From Candidatus Woesebacteria bacterium RIFCSPLOWO2_01_FULL_39_10 (GTDB taxonomy: Bacteria; Patescibacteriota; Microgenomatia; UBA8517), in NCBI GenBank assembly GCA_001793015.1, contig MGHC01000037.1, positions 1 to 42,717 on the forward strand: a stretch of DNA of 42,717 nucleotides, in the 5' to 3' direction. The translations under genes and the position numbers were made by a program. Positions 1 through 8,980 of this stretch are shown here, in pieces. Below the pieces are notes generated by a model. The model was not told the origin of the DNA and made no database searches. It saw nothing but the letters and a program-made list of their open reading frames with translations. Numbering within the stretch: the stretch's first letter is position 1; each line of letters starts with the position of its first letter.

Positions 1-1
1 C

Positions 2-262
2 ACAACGTTACAGCTTGACAATACTGCTTTACTGGTAACTCTCAAAGACATTTCTGATGTTGTCATAGATGTGGCTGACGATGGTGTTGGAGTACCTCTT
101 GCAGGATCTAACGTCGCACCTAAAAAATCAATGGAAAGGATAAGTCCACCAGGCGACGGAACACAATCTACAAACTGGCAAACGGCAACAACTCACACAA
201 ATATGGATGGAAGTGGATCAACCGAAGAGTTTGGTACTCCCAAGGCGACCAATGGTATATGA
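2..262 (+). CDS. C-terminal fragment of a lamin-tail-domain-like (LTD) secreted protein; 5' end outside window
   Basis: Frame open from base 2 (TTLQLDNTALLVTLKDISDVVIDV...) to TGA at 262; 'SMERISPPGDGTQSTNWQTATT...EEFGTPKATN' resembles the end of LTD domains. Confidence 0.6.
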   Translation, partial: TTLQLDNTALLVTLKDISDVVIDVADDGVGVPLAGSNVAPKKSMERISPPGDGTQSTNWQTATTHTNMDGSGSTEEFGTPKATNGI

Positions 263-312
263 GAAGCAAGTTCAGACGTCATTTATGAAATTTATGACGA
301 AGAAATTAAAAT

Positions 313-368
313 AAAAATCCCGACGTTACCATGATTCGAATCATAGTAACAGACAAAGGGGGGTTTTT
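313..368 (+). terminator. Rho-independent-type terminator with nested palindrome
   Basis: AAAAATCCC / GGGGTTTTT outer stem enclosing GTTACCATGATT-CG-AATCATAGTAAC; T-run at 364-368. Confidence 0.65.
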
Positions 369-392
369 AACAGTTTTTGCGAAATAAAATCT

Positions 393-1433
393 ATGATTAA
401 AAACAATCTTCGAAAAATAATTGCTTTGGTATTGCTTCCTATCATTACAGTAGGACTTCTGTTTATCTACAACAAGAATAAGGTTAATGAGATTTACGCG
501 GTTGATCCTTTAATCGTTACTTATGATGGCGGTCCCCCACCCGATCCTGTTTTTGAAGTAACCAATATGCTTCCGGGAGATGAAGTTGAGAAGGAATTTA
601 ATGTCAAGAATGATAGCCCTCAGAGTGAAGAAGTAATAATGAAGGGAATTAAGGATACAGAAACTGAAGAATTTGCCGACATTTTGGAAATTATTGTTGG
701 CGAGGTGGGTGGACCTGACATTTTTGGAGGAACAACAGGATTTAAGACTTTGGAAGACTTTTTCGCAGTCGGAGATATTTCTCTCGGAAACTTTCCTGCT
801 GGAACGGATAAAAGTTACAGAGTGAAAGTAAAGTTTCCAAGCTCATCCGGTAACGAGTACCAGAATGCCCTTGTTATATTTGATATTATTTGGAGGACTG
901 ACTTGCCTCCGATTGAACTACCTCCCGAGTGCGAAGAACTTGAGGGAATTGTAACAGCAATTGTTGAAGGGACTCCAGGAAATGACCATATTCACGGGTC
1001 TGTCGCCTCAGAACTAATCCTTGCCTATGAAGGAAATGACAAGGTTGATGCAAGCAGTGGTCATGATTGTGTTGTTTTGGGCGACGGAAATGATCAGGTG
1101 GATTCTGAGTCAGGAAACGATATTGTAATCGGAGGTGAAGGAAATGACAATATTGATACAGGGTCTGGTAATGATAAGGTTTACGGTGGGCCAGGGAACG
1201 ACGATATCAGAACTGGATCAGGAACAGATTATGTTGAGGGAGGTTCCGGGAATGATACGATCAGAGGAGGATCTGATGTTGACACACTTTACGGCCAGGA
1301 AGGAAATGACAACATGCGTGGAAATTCTGGCAATGACTTCCTTGACGGAGGAACTGAGACAGATGTTCTTAATGGAAATGCAGGCACAGACACTTGCGTT
1401 AACGGAGAAACGTTAAATTCCTGCGAGCTGTAG
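393..1433 (+). CDS. Membrane-anchored/secreted protein: TasA/CalY-like N-terminal region plus RTX-type GGxGNDxI repeats
   Basis: N-terminal TM; 'VTNMLPGDEVEKEFNVKND' TasA/camelysin-like; about ten GGxGND nonapeptide repeats. Confidence 0.75.
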   Translation: MIKNNLRKIIALVLLPIITVGLLFIYNKNKVNEIYAVDPLIVTYDGGPPPDPVFEVTNMLPGDEVEKEFNVKNDSPQSEEVIMKGIKDTETEEFADILEIIVGEVGGPDIFGGTTGFKTLEDFFAVGDISLGNFPAGTDKSYRVKVKFPSSSGNEYQNALVIFDIIWRTDLPPIELPPECEELEGIVTAIVEGTPGNDHIHGSVASELILAYEGNDKVDASSGHDCVVLGDGNDQVDSESGNDIVIGGEGNDNIDTGSGNDKVYGGPGNDDIRTGSGTDYVEGGSGNDTIRGGSDVDTLYGQEGNDNMRGNSGNDFLDGGTETDVLNGNAGTDTCVNGETLNSCEL

Positions 1434-1520
1434 AGCCTCTTTCCTGTTAGAAAATACTCCCTTGATTTTGTTTTCATAAAGGTTAATACTTAAGTTTCTT
1501 TGAAAAAGGAGGTGATTAAT

Positions 1521-1736
1521 CTGAAGAACGTTAAAGGAACAATTGAGCATTTTAAAACCCACCAAAGTTACCCCGCAACAAGAGCGGAACTCTTAAAGGA
1601 GTGTGATGATCTTTCTGATTTTTCTGAAGAGGATAAAGAGTGGTTTAAGGCGCATCTTCCGGAAGAACCCGAGGGAGGATTTAAATCTGCTGATGATGTA
1701 GTCAAATTACTTGGCCTTGAAGTACCTCAAGAGTAA
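1521..1736 (+). CDS. DUF2795-like small protein (ORF track start 1500; CTG at 1521 has better SD spacing)
   Basis: 'KGTIEHFKTHQSYPATRAELL...GGFKSADDVVKLLG' matches the DUF2795 pattern; AAAGGAGGTGAT at 1506-1517. Confidence 0.65.
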   Translation: MKNVKGTIEHFKTHQSYPATRAELLKECDDLSDFSEEDKEWFKAHLPEEPEGGFKSADDVVKLLGLEVPQE

Positions 1737-1772
1737 TTTTTGAACTTAAACTATTGACTTGAAATACAGTAA

Positions 1773-2384
1773 GTGGAAAAATTGTATTTAGTGGAAAGTC
1801 TAGAAAAACTACAGGAAAATCCTAAAAAAGTCGTCGATTTAAAAACTATTTTGGTAGTTGTCAGTACATTATCCATTATCGGATATTCACTAGTAGTAAT
1901 TCTTTTTATCAAAAATAGTTCTTTAAACGAGAATATTAAACTGTCTAATAGTCAGTTAGAAAAGGCCAAAGCAGAAAATTCACAATTTGAAAAAGAGCTC
2001 ATTTTTTATAAAAACACTGATTTAGCAAAAGAAGTTGAGATCCTCCAATTAAAATTGAATAACGCAGAAAAAAATCTTAAGAGTACAGAAAGTCAACTGA
2101 ATTCTACGCAGAATCAATTAAAAAATCTACAGACAAATATCGCAAAAATTAAACCCTATCTGGATGTAATTGATGCTATTGAGAGTTTGCTTTCTGAAGG
2201 ACCCAAAGAGAATAATGTTTCCAACGTTAATTCTAAAGTGTCGACTCTGGGAGATAGTGAAGTTTCAGATCAATGGGCCAGAGCCAAGGCAAGTATTGAC
2301 CTGGAAAAATCATCTTGGAGTGGTTCAGAGATTTCCGCAACCGTTTCTCTTATAACCTCTAAGATTCTATCCTTAATTATTTAG
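1773..2384 (+). CDS. Single-TM coiled-coil protein, paralogue of 4156..4779
   Basis: TM segment then heptad-rich region; shared 'ELIFYKxxDLAKExEIxxLKLxN'. Confidence 0.65.
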   Translation: MEKLYLVESLEKLQENPKKVVDLKTILVVVSTLSIIGYSLVVILFIKNSSLNENIKLSNSQLEKAKAENSQFEKELIFYKNTDLAKEVEILQLKLNNAEKNLKSTESQLNSTQNQLKNLQTNIAKIKPYLDVIDAIESLLSEGPKENNVSNVNSKVSTLGDSEVSDQWARAKASIDLEKSSWSGSEISATVSLITSKILSLII

Positions 2385-2390
2385 ACAATC

Positions 2391-2428
2391 CATCCACATC
2401 CACTCCATCCACATCCACTCATCCACTC
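2391..2428. repeat. 15-bp tandem repeat (CATCCACATCCACTC x2 plus partial)
   Basis: Read directly. Confidence 0.85.
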
Positions 2429-2456
2429 CCGATGTGGAATAGTTTCGCCACATCGG
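2429..2456. repeat. REP-like hairpin next to RAYT gene
   Basis: CCGATGTGG-AATAGTTTCG-CCACATCGG, 9-bp perfect arms; CCACATCGG again at 3204-3212. Confidence 0.7.
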
Positions 2457-2467
2457 TTATCGGCTAA

Positions 2468-3145
2468 CTATTCCAGAGTTAGGTGTTTAATTGATTTAAG
2501 ATTTCTCTGATAATCAGCATGGTTTAGTACAAATTTTTTATATTCTCGCGCAGATTTAAATAAAGAAAGTACCAAATTCCTATTACAAAGTCGTTCTTTT
2601 TTAATATAGTTCACATACTCAGGTAAACTCGACCACGGATATTTCAAAAGATCTTCAACACTCCTGGTTATAAAAGACGTATATGGATTCAGATGAATAT
2701 ACCTCGAAACATGTAATAGTTGCTCATCCCTTTCAATTCTAACGGCTTTAAATTGACCTTTTAAAATAGGGCCATCCCTTTTATTTTTCGTATTAAAATA
2801 TCTAGTGTAGCTATTTTGAAGTATTCTCATAAAAGTAGAAATTCCCTTGTCTTTTAATTGCTTTAAAAGAAAATGGAAATGATTAGGCATTAAACAAAAA
2901 CCGATAATGTCAACTAGTTTGTCTGCACTCCTCAATCTTACTTTATAAAAAATAGTTCTTAGTTCGGAAGACATAACTAAATACCTCGACAACTTAATTG
3001 GTTGGCTATCGATCTGATAAAATTTAATTGTTGCTATGGCTCTTTTGTATTCTCTTATATCTGTAAAAATGGGCGTATGAGCAATTCCTCTGTTAAAAAC
3101 GTGATAAGTTTCTCCAGTCACTAATGGGTAATACCTTTTTGGCAT
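2468..3145 (-). mobile_element. REP-associated tyrosine (Y1, IS200-like) transposase
   Basis: 'YHVFNRGI', 'GFCLMPNHFHFLLKQ', 'RYIHLNPYTS' motifs of the TnpA_REP/Y1_Tnp family. Confidence 0.92.
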
Positions 3146-3262
3146 AGTCCTTAATAGTCCTTAAAAAATGATAGGTGACCATACCCGGTGTGTCAAGGAT
3201 GTTCCACATCGGATATGGAAGTTTATTGACAATCTTCTAGACCAGTGCTTTACTTAAAAACA

Positions 3263-4144
3263 ATGCCCCGCATTAAAAAGGCCTCTCAGTTGGGTATCAT
3301 CCACATAATCTTAATCCTTATCATCCCTTTAATTTTAATAGGAGCACTGGTAGCTTATTTGATTTTATCCAAGCAGGAAGTTTCAACATCTAATCTGATT
3401 GGGAAAATAATAAAACCCAAACCTCCAACTTTAGATCAGCTTCAGGGTATCTGGAAAGCTGAAAAAAAATTTACGTTCGACGAAAACACCCAAAAGTTTA
3501 AAGAATCTGAATTCAGTGGATCAGAGAAAGATATTTTGATTGAATTCAACGGCAACGATTTCTGCATTGGAAAATCCGCTAGTGAAAATGCACAGGATTT
3601 AAAATGCGAAGGCCAAGTTGCTTTTACTCTCGAGGCGGAAAACCTAACTCTTTATGAGCCTGAAAACCAAACAGTTGTTTGGAAGGTTCATCTTAATATA
3701 CAAGGGAAACTAGAACTTGAGCCCGAAATGCCTTCGGGCCAAGAGAATATAAAAATAATTTTGGTAAAAGCCGGCGAACCCAGAAAAGTTGACCCACAAG
3801 ATGTAGCTAATAAAGACAAATTACAAGGACTCTGGGTCGTTTCTCAATACTTTGTTTTTGAAAACGGACAGTTTAGAGAAGACCAAATTCCTTCACAATA
3901 CACCAAGAGCTACTTGGAGTTTAAGAATGGTAAAATTTGCCCCGGAGGCGAACTTGACGAAGTTGGAAATCCAAAACCCTGCTCTTCTTACTATTTTTAT
4001 GAAATCAAAGGAGATACTATAACAGAGAAAACTCAAGATATAGTCTTAAGGTGGCAACTAAATGACAAGGAACTTGAAATTACAACAGAACCGACCCAAT
4101 CCGACCCCGTTCGTAAAAGATTGATTCTAACAAGGTTAAAGTAA
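3263..4144 (+). CDS. Membrane-anchored protein with two tandem lipocalin-like domains (track start 3245)
   Basis: N-terminal TM; 'LQGIWKAEKKFTFDENTQKF...' and 'LQGLWVVSQYFVFENGQF...' duplicated. Confidence 0.55.
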   Translation: MPRIKKASQLGIIHIILILIIPLILIGALVAYLILSKQEVSTSNLIGKIIKPKPPTLDQLQGIWKAEKKFTFDENTQKFKESEFSGSEKDILIEFNGNDFCIGKSASENAQDLKCEGQVAFTLEAENLTLYEPENQTVVWKVHLNIQGKLELEPEMPSGQENIKIILVKAGEPRKVDPQDVANKDKLQGLWVVSQYFVFENGQFREDQIPSQYTKSYLEFKNGKICPGGELDEVGNPKPCSSYYFYEIKGDTITEKTQDIVLRWQLNDKELEITTEPTQSDPVRKRLILTRLK

Positions 4145-4155
4145 GGCCATAGACT

Positions 4156-4779
4156 ATGGAAACTAATCAAACTACACAGCCTACAAAGGATAATTCTACT
4201 CTAAAAAAGAGTTCATCAAAACTTCTAATCCCATTCATTCTAGCAATCGTTTTTGCAATTCTCGGTATTTCGGCCTTTGTAGCCCTTTTTGTGAAAAACA
4301 GCAATTTATCCTCTGAATATGAAGATCAAAAGAAAGTGCTCGAGGCTACAACAGAAAAATATGACGAGCTTGAAAAAGAACTGATTTTTTATAAAACCGG
4401 GGATCTTGCAAAAGAACTGGAAATTGTAAATCTAAAATTAGGAAATACACAGAAAGAACTTGATGAGACAAAAGATACGCTGACAAATACTGAAGATAAA
4501 CTTACTGACTTACGAGGCAAAGTAGAGGATGTTCCCAAGATAGTTTCTGTACTTTCCCTTATGTATGGGACAGCGGCAAAGCCTCCTCCCGAGTGTTATA
4601 ATGAGGCTGATAAGGCTAAGATAAGTCAAGAGCTTAACTTAATTGGAGATACAAGTTGGAGGCAACTTTGGAATGAATTTATTTCAAATACAACTTCATC
4701 GAATTGTAGTAATAGTCCTGAACTCTTGCAAAAGGCCCTTGATCACGGGTACCAAAAAATATTAGATATTGTTGAATGA
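4156..4779 (+). CDS. Single-TM coiled-coil protein, paralogue of 1773..2384
   Basis: TM plus 'ELIFYKTGDLAKELEIVNLKLGN'. Confidence 0.65.
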   Translation: METNQTTQPTKDNSTLKKSSSKLLIPFILAIVFAILGISAFVALFVKNSNLSSEYEDQKKVLEATTEKYDELEKELIFYKTGDLAKELEIVNLKLGNTQKELDETKDTLTNTEDKLTDLRGKVEDVPKIVSVLSLMYGTAAKPPPECYNEADKAKISQELNLIGDTSWRQLWNEFISNTTSSNCSNSPELLQKALDHGYQKILDIVE

Positions 4780-5153
4780 AAAAGCTGGAGAAAAGTTACG
4801 TTATTAGCGCAAAAAAAGAAAAAGTTTGGCAGGCTTTGGTTGACCCTGAAATAATTAAAGAATGGGGGGCTGGACCTGCTAAAATGACAGAAGAAGAAGG
4901 TTTTGATTTTAGCCTATGGGGCGGGGATATTTGGGGAAAAAATACAAAAGTTATTAAAAATAAACTTCTTGAGCAGGATTGGTACGCAGGCAAATGGGAT
5001 CAGCCGTCTAGAGTAAGGGTTTCGTTAAAAGAAAAGGGTGGGAAAACGATTCTTACTCTAGTTCACACTGATATTCCTGATGATGAATTTGAGGATATTT
5101 CTTCGGGGTGGGATGATTATTACTTCGGACCTCTGAAGAATTTAGTCGAGTGA
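4776..5153 (+). CDS. SRPBCC/AHSA1-type START-like domain protein
   Basis: 'SYVISAKKEKVWQALVDPEIIKEWGAGPAKM'; ATGA overlap with preceding gene. Confidence 0.8.
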   Translation: MKKLEKSYVISAKKEKVWQALVDPEIIKEWGAGPAKMTEEEGFDFSLWGGDIWGKNTKVIKNKLLEQDWYAGKWDQPSRVRVSLKEKGGKTILTLVHTDIPDDEFEDISSGWDDYYFGPLKNLVE

Positions 5154-5171
5154 GGTTTATTATACAATAAT

Positions 5172-5199
5172 CTCCCACATACCTACTCCCACATACCTA
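5172..5199. repeat. Perfect 14-bp tandem duplication CTCCCACATACCTA x2
   Basis: Read directly. Confidence 0.85.
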
Positions 5200-5243
5200 A
5201 CTTTCCTAAGGCAGGCTGAAATCAATTTGATTTATACTTTTCC

Positions 5244-5360
5244 TTAGTACATTCCAAACACACTAGATCTGGAGAAGAACAAATAAAGAATAAGAAGAAG
5301 TGCAACTGCCGCAAGATAAATTAAACTTTGATTTTTTACTCTTACTTTTGCTTTAGCCAT
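5244..5360 (-). CDS. 38-aa single-TM peptide absent from ORF track
   Basis: MAKAKVRVKNQSLIYLAAVALLLILYLFFSRSSVFGMY*; preceded by AAAGGTGGTGAT at SD spacing. Confidence 0.65.
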   Translation of the reverse strand: MAKAKVRVKNQSLIYLAAVALLLILYLFFSRSSVFGMY

Positions 5361-5375
5361 TTAATATCACCACCT

Positions 5376-5774
5376 TTAAGCTTTTGGGGTTAGAGTTGTA
5401 CTAACCTCACCAACCTTACCTAACTTCACATTAATCGGCCTAACTAAGCCAACTCCCAAAGCCGCAACTTTGAATCCTACATTTAGTATAAACCCCATAA
5501 AGAGAATATGTGCAATAAGATTTAAAGGTTTATTAATTATTTCAGGTGAAATGAGGTCGGTTTTAAGTGATTTTTGTTCTCTAAGTTGTGCTATTTCTTC
5601 GGGAGAAAGATCGCTCCCTACAAGATCTGACATATCTATTGATATTCCAGGAAGATTGAAAATATTTACAGGTTGAGACTTGTTTGTAAAAACCTGATAT
5701 ACGGAAAATGTTGCAAGAAGCATAACGATTACTCCTAGCGCAATCAAAATATAACCTAGCACCTTTTCGCCCAT
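5376..5774 (-). CDS. Two-TM membrane protein, unknown function
   Basis: 132-aa ORF with two hydrophobic segments. Confidence 0.6.
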   Translation of the reverse strand: MGEKVLGYILIALGVIVMLLATFSVYQVFTNKSQPVNIFNLPGISIDMSDLVGSDLSPEEIAQLREQKSLKTDLISPEIINKPLNLIAHILFMGFILNVGFKVAALGVGLVRPINVKLGKVGEVSTTLTPKA

Positions 5775-5824
5775 ATATTTAAGATTAGACTAAGTTTTTG
5801 AAAGATTCAAGAGAAGTATTTACT

Positions 5825-7915
5825 TTAGAAGTTCAACTCACTAACCTGGCTCCAGTCGTTCTCGTTCAAAACTACAATTTTTGAGTCCCCTATTATATAT
5901 AAAAAGTCATCAAGATAAATTGCTCTTTGCGCTGAAACATCAGCAATCACCTTTTTAAGTTTAAGTTGATCACCTGAATAAGAAAATATGTAACCACTAG
6001 ATCCTGCCGGAAGAAAGAAAACTTCATGTTTTGTGTCCATTAGAAAAGCAGTTTGAGTTGTTGATACCTGAGTATAAAATTCATCAAGATCATATTTTGC
6101 GGCCTCTCGTGGATTTGTTGGATCCTTAACATCAAAAAGAGATAATTTAACGTTTGCTTCTTCGCGGCCAACCCCGAGAATTTTATCTTTATTTATTGGA
6201 TGTAGGTATGAGGAAAACCCTGGAATTTTAAGTTCTCCGGTTTTTTTCGGATTACTAGGATCTCTTAAGTCAAGCACATAGAAAGGATCAATTTGGCGAA
6301 AAGTTACAAGATAACCTTTATCTTCAATAAAACGAACCGAATAAATTCTTTCCCCAATCCCAAGATTTGTAATCTTTCCTTGAACCGACAGATTGCTATT
6401 GAGGATATAGACGTCATTCATAGACTCAACTGATAATCCCAAAACTCCGCCAGTGACCGTTGTTGCTATCCGAACTGTATCTTTGTATTCATCAATCGAA
6501 AACTGATTTAAAGGTGATCCTGGAACTTCCCCTACTGCCTGAACTTCAAGATTTGTATTTCTAACTTTGACGATTGCAGTTTTTTCAAAATCCCTTATAT
6601 TTTCCTTAGCGTATTCTTCAATCCTATTTTGGAATTCGTTTTCAATTCGTCTACGTTCATTTGAGTCAAGTGTCGCGTAATATCTTTCCAAAGTAAGTTT
6701 CATTTCATTAAGTTTTGAAGTATCGCTAATGTTATAGCTGTCTATTTCTTTTAATCGGTTAATAACAACCTCCGGAACAAGATCGGTACCATTTGCTTCC
6801 AAAAACTCATAGAAAAACTTTGTAAAACTTTCAAAAAAAGTATAGGTTGTATAGATTGAGTTAGGCGACATATAGACAACTGACTGGCTCGAAAAACCAA
6901 CAAAGGCAACCTTCTCCTCCACCCCACCGTTTTCCGGATTTATTTTTAATATGTTATAAGTTACGTCAACAGGAACAATAACATTAGGGTAATAAATTCG
7001 GTCGCAGGGAATTGTTATAGAAGTTTGAATCGTTCCTAAGGGTATAGGACATGGGTTTGACTGACTAATTGGTTGCCAGGTTACTACAAAAAGTTTCCCG
7101 TTCTGAAGGCGAGAGGTTACTAATGAGTTTCTTTCATCCAGTGTAAATTTCCAAGATTCTACGGGATTTTTAGGATCGCTGACATCATATCCGTAGATAA
7201 CATTTTCACTGAAAATTATAAGTTTTTTGTCTTTCAAAAGAAGATTTCCATATCTTTCGATAGCGCTTTCCTCGGAAATAGACTCAGGAGGAAATGCTTT
7301 TATAACTTTTGTTTCGGGAAAAATTGTGGGTGGCATAATTCTTCCAACGTCACCTTCAATTATTAAAGGCTCAATAAAGCCATAGATGGGCGCAGTTGAA
7401 GAAAAAAAGATTGATTTTCCGTCAGTTTTGACGATATCAGGCTCATCAATTCCTGCAACTTGCACATTTGTTTCAGAGACACGAGAAGGTTCTGTTATCT
7501 CCATTAAAGGTTGAAGAGACTCCCCAAACGAACCGCTAGGAGAAAGGTCAATAGCTCTATCACTTGGAGCACCCATACTAAATAGCTGCGAACTCACTCC
7601 TCCGTATAAAGACTGTGTGTAACTTTCAGATTTTGCGAGAAACTCTTTAAATTCTGACTCGTTAGAAAACTTTTCTAGTTTTACTTTCGTTTTTACACTG
7701 CTTATTCCCGGAATTTTAAATCCTGAGCTTTTCAGTCCGAGTAATAAAATTGCCAGATATGTTAGTACTCCAATTCCTACAAAAAATGCAATTAGCGAAA
7801 TAATAATTCTAGTAGGGAATTTACTCGGGGTATTTTCACCAGAAACTTTCGAACTTTCTTCTTGTAGTTGATTTTCCACAGATCTTTCTATATTACGATC
7901 ATACACGTTAGTCAA
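5825..7915 (-). CDS. Secreted protein with C-terminal beta-propeller domain
   Basis: 'ETNVQVAGIDEPDIVKTDGKSIFFS' hallmark of the Beta_propel family; N-terminal TM. Confidence 0.88.
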   Translation of the reverse strand: MTNVYDRNIERSVENQLQEESSKVSGENTPSKFPTRIIISLIAFFVGIGVLTYLAILLLGLKSSGFKIPGISSVKTKVKLEKFSNESEFKEFLAKSESYTQSLYGGVSSQLFSMGAPSDRAIDLSPSGSFGESLQPLMEITEPSRVSETNVQVAGIDEPDIVKTDGKSIFFSSTAPIYGFIEPLIIEGDVGRIMPPTIFPETKVIKAFPPESISEESAIERYGNLLLKDKKLIIFSENVIYGYDVSDPKNPVESWKFTLDERNSLVTSRLQNGKLFVVTWQPISQSNPCPIPLGTIQTSITIPCDRIYYPNVIVPVDVTYNILKINPENGGVEEKVAFVGFSSQSVVYMSPNSIYTTYTFFESFTKFFYEFLEANGTDLVPEVVINRLKEIDSYNISDTSKLNEMKLTLERYYATLDSNERRRIENEFQNRIEEYAKENIRDFEKTAIVKVRNTNLEVQAVGEVPGSPLNQFSIDEYKDTVRIATTVTGGVLGLSVESMNDVYILNSNLSVQGKITNLGIGERIYSVRFIEDKGYLVTFRQIDPFYVLDLRDPSNPKKTGELKIPGFSSYLHPINKDKILGVGREEANVKLSLFDVKDPTNPREAAKYDLDEFYTQVSTTQTAFLMDTKHEVFFLPAGSSGYIFSYSGDQLKLKKVIADVSAQRAIYLDDFLYIIGDSKIVVLNENDWSQVSELNF

Positions 7916-8303
7916 GTTTTTGTGAAGTTTTTTCCCTTGTCAATTTCGCAATTGTTTCATCAGAAATACCAAAATGGTGCGCTACTTCATGTATCACGGT
8001 ATCCTGAATAACTTTCTTTACGTTTTGCGAATTACCCGCAACCATAAGTATGGGAATCTTAAAAAGCGTTATTTTGTCTGGAAGAGTTCCACCTACTCCA
8101 TAATGTCCACGGCGTGTCTGTGGAACACCCTCGTAAAGACCTAAAATAAGAGATCTTTGATTACCAACCGAAAGTTTGCCCAATTGGTGGCTTTTCGGCC
8201 AATCTTCGTAGACAATTGTCACATTTTCCAATTTCTTTCTGAATTCTTCAGGTATTGTTAATACTGATTCTTTTATTAGTTTTTGGAAATCATCATCTGA
8301 CAT
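7908..8303 (-). CDS. Metallopeptidase family protein (zincin-like; track start 8354)
   Basis: 'QDTVIHEVAHHFGISDE' HExxH motif; 'GVGGTLPDKITLFKIPI'. Confidence 0.87.
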   Translation of the reverse strand: MSDDDFQKLIKESVLTIPEEFRKKLENVTIVYEDWPKSHQLGKLSVGNQRSLILGLYEGVPQTRRGHYGVGGTLPDKITLFKIPILMVAGNSQNVKKVIQDTVIHEVAHHFGISDETIAKLTREKTSQKLD

Positions 8304-8346
8304 AAGCACTTGAACATTCGAAAACAGTGCTATAATGGTACTACAA

Positions 8347-8712
8347 ATGGCCAAGAAAGTTGTTTTGATCGAAGATGATTTAGATATTCAGCGAATCTAT
8401 GGGTCGAAATTGGAAACCGCTGGCTATGAAGTTTTACTGGCAATAGACGCTTCGCAAGGCTTTACTTTAATAAAAGACGTAAGTCCGAACATTGTACTTT
8501 TAGATATAATGCTTCCGGGAAAAATGAATGGGATGGATCTTTTGAAGACGCTCAAGGAGAGTCCAGACTATAAAAATATACCAGTTGTTGTTCTTACTAA
8601 TTTAGATACCCAAAAACATGAAGCTTTAAAAATGGGGGCATATGATTATATTATTAAAGCGAACACGAATCTTAATGAAATCGTAGCAAAAGTGGCAAAA
8701 TTCGCCCGCTAG
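8347..8712 (+). CDS. Response regulator receiver-domain protein (track start 8335)
   Basis: 'KKVVLIEDDLDIQRIY', 'VLLDIMLPG', 'VVVLTNL'. Confidence 0.93.
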   Translation: MAKKVVLIEDDLDIQRIYGSKLETAGYEVLLAIDASQGFTLIKDVSPNIVLLDIMLPGKMNGMDLLKTLKESPDYKNIPVVVLTNLDTQKHEALKMGAYDYIIKANTNLNEIVAKVAKFAR

Positions 8713-8970
8713 TCAGGATTTTCTAAATACTTGGTAGCTATCTGCTTCAGCTGGGTGAGTATCCTTCATAACTTCAAAAACTTTTTCGCGTAATTTTTCC
8801 GAGTCTACGATCCCGTTTTCTGAGGAACTTCCTGCCCAACTTTCTATTTTTGAGGCAATAATTTGAGCCTCTTTTATTTCAACCCCTGCTTTCCCGATTG
8901 AAGCCAAAAGCTTATCATAACTCCAATCTTCCTGACTTTGATCTTTCTTTCTTACCTTAAGTTCCTGCAT
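8713..8970 (-). CDS. Stand-alone ATP-cone-like domain protein
   Basis: 'VRKKDQSQEDWSYDKLLASIGKAGV...DSEKLREKVFEVMK'. Confidence 0.65.
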   Translation of the reverse strand: MQELKVRKKDQSQEDWSYDKLLASIGKAGVEIKEAQIIASKIESWAGSSSENGIVDSEKLREKVFEVMKDTHPAEADSYQVFRKS

Positions 8971-8980
8971 TTGTAGTTAA

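Noticed and set aside
1135-1416. 93-aa overlapping ORF in the RTX region
   Set aside because: Out-of-frame product of the repetitive GGxGND coding sequence
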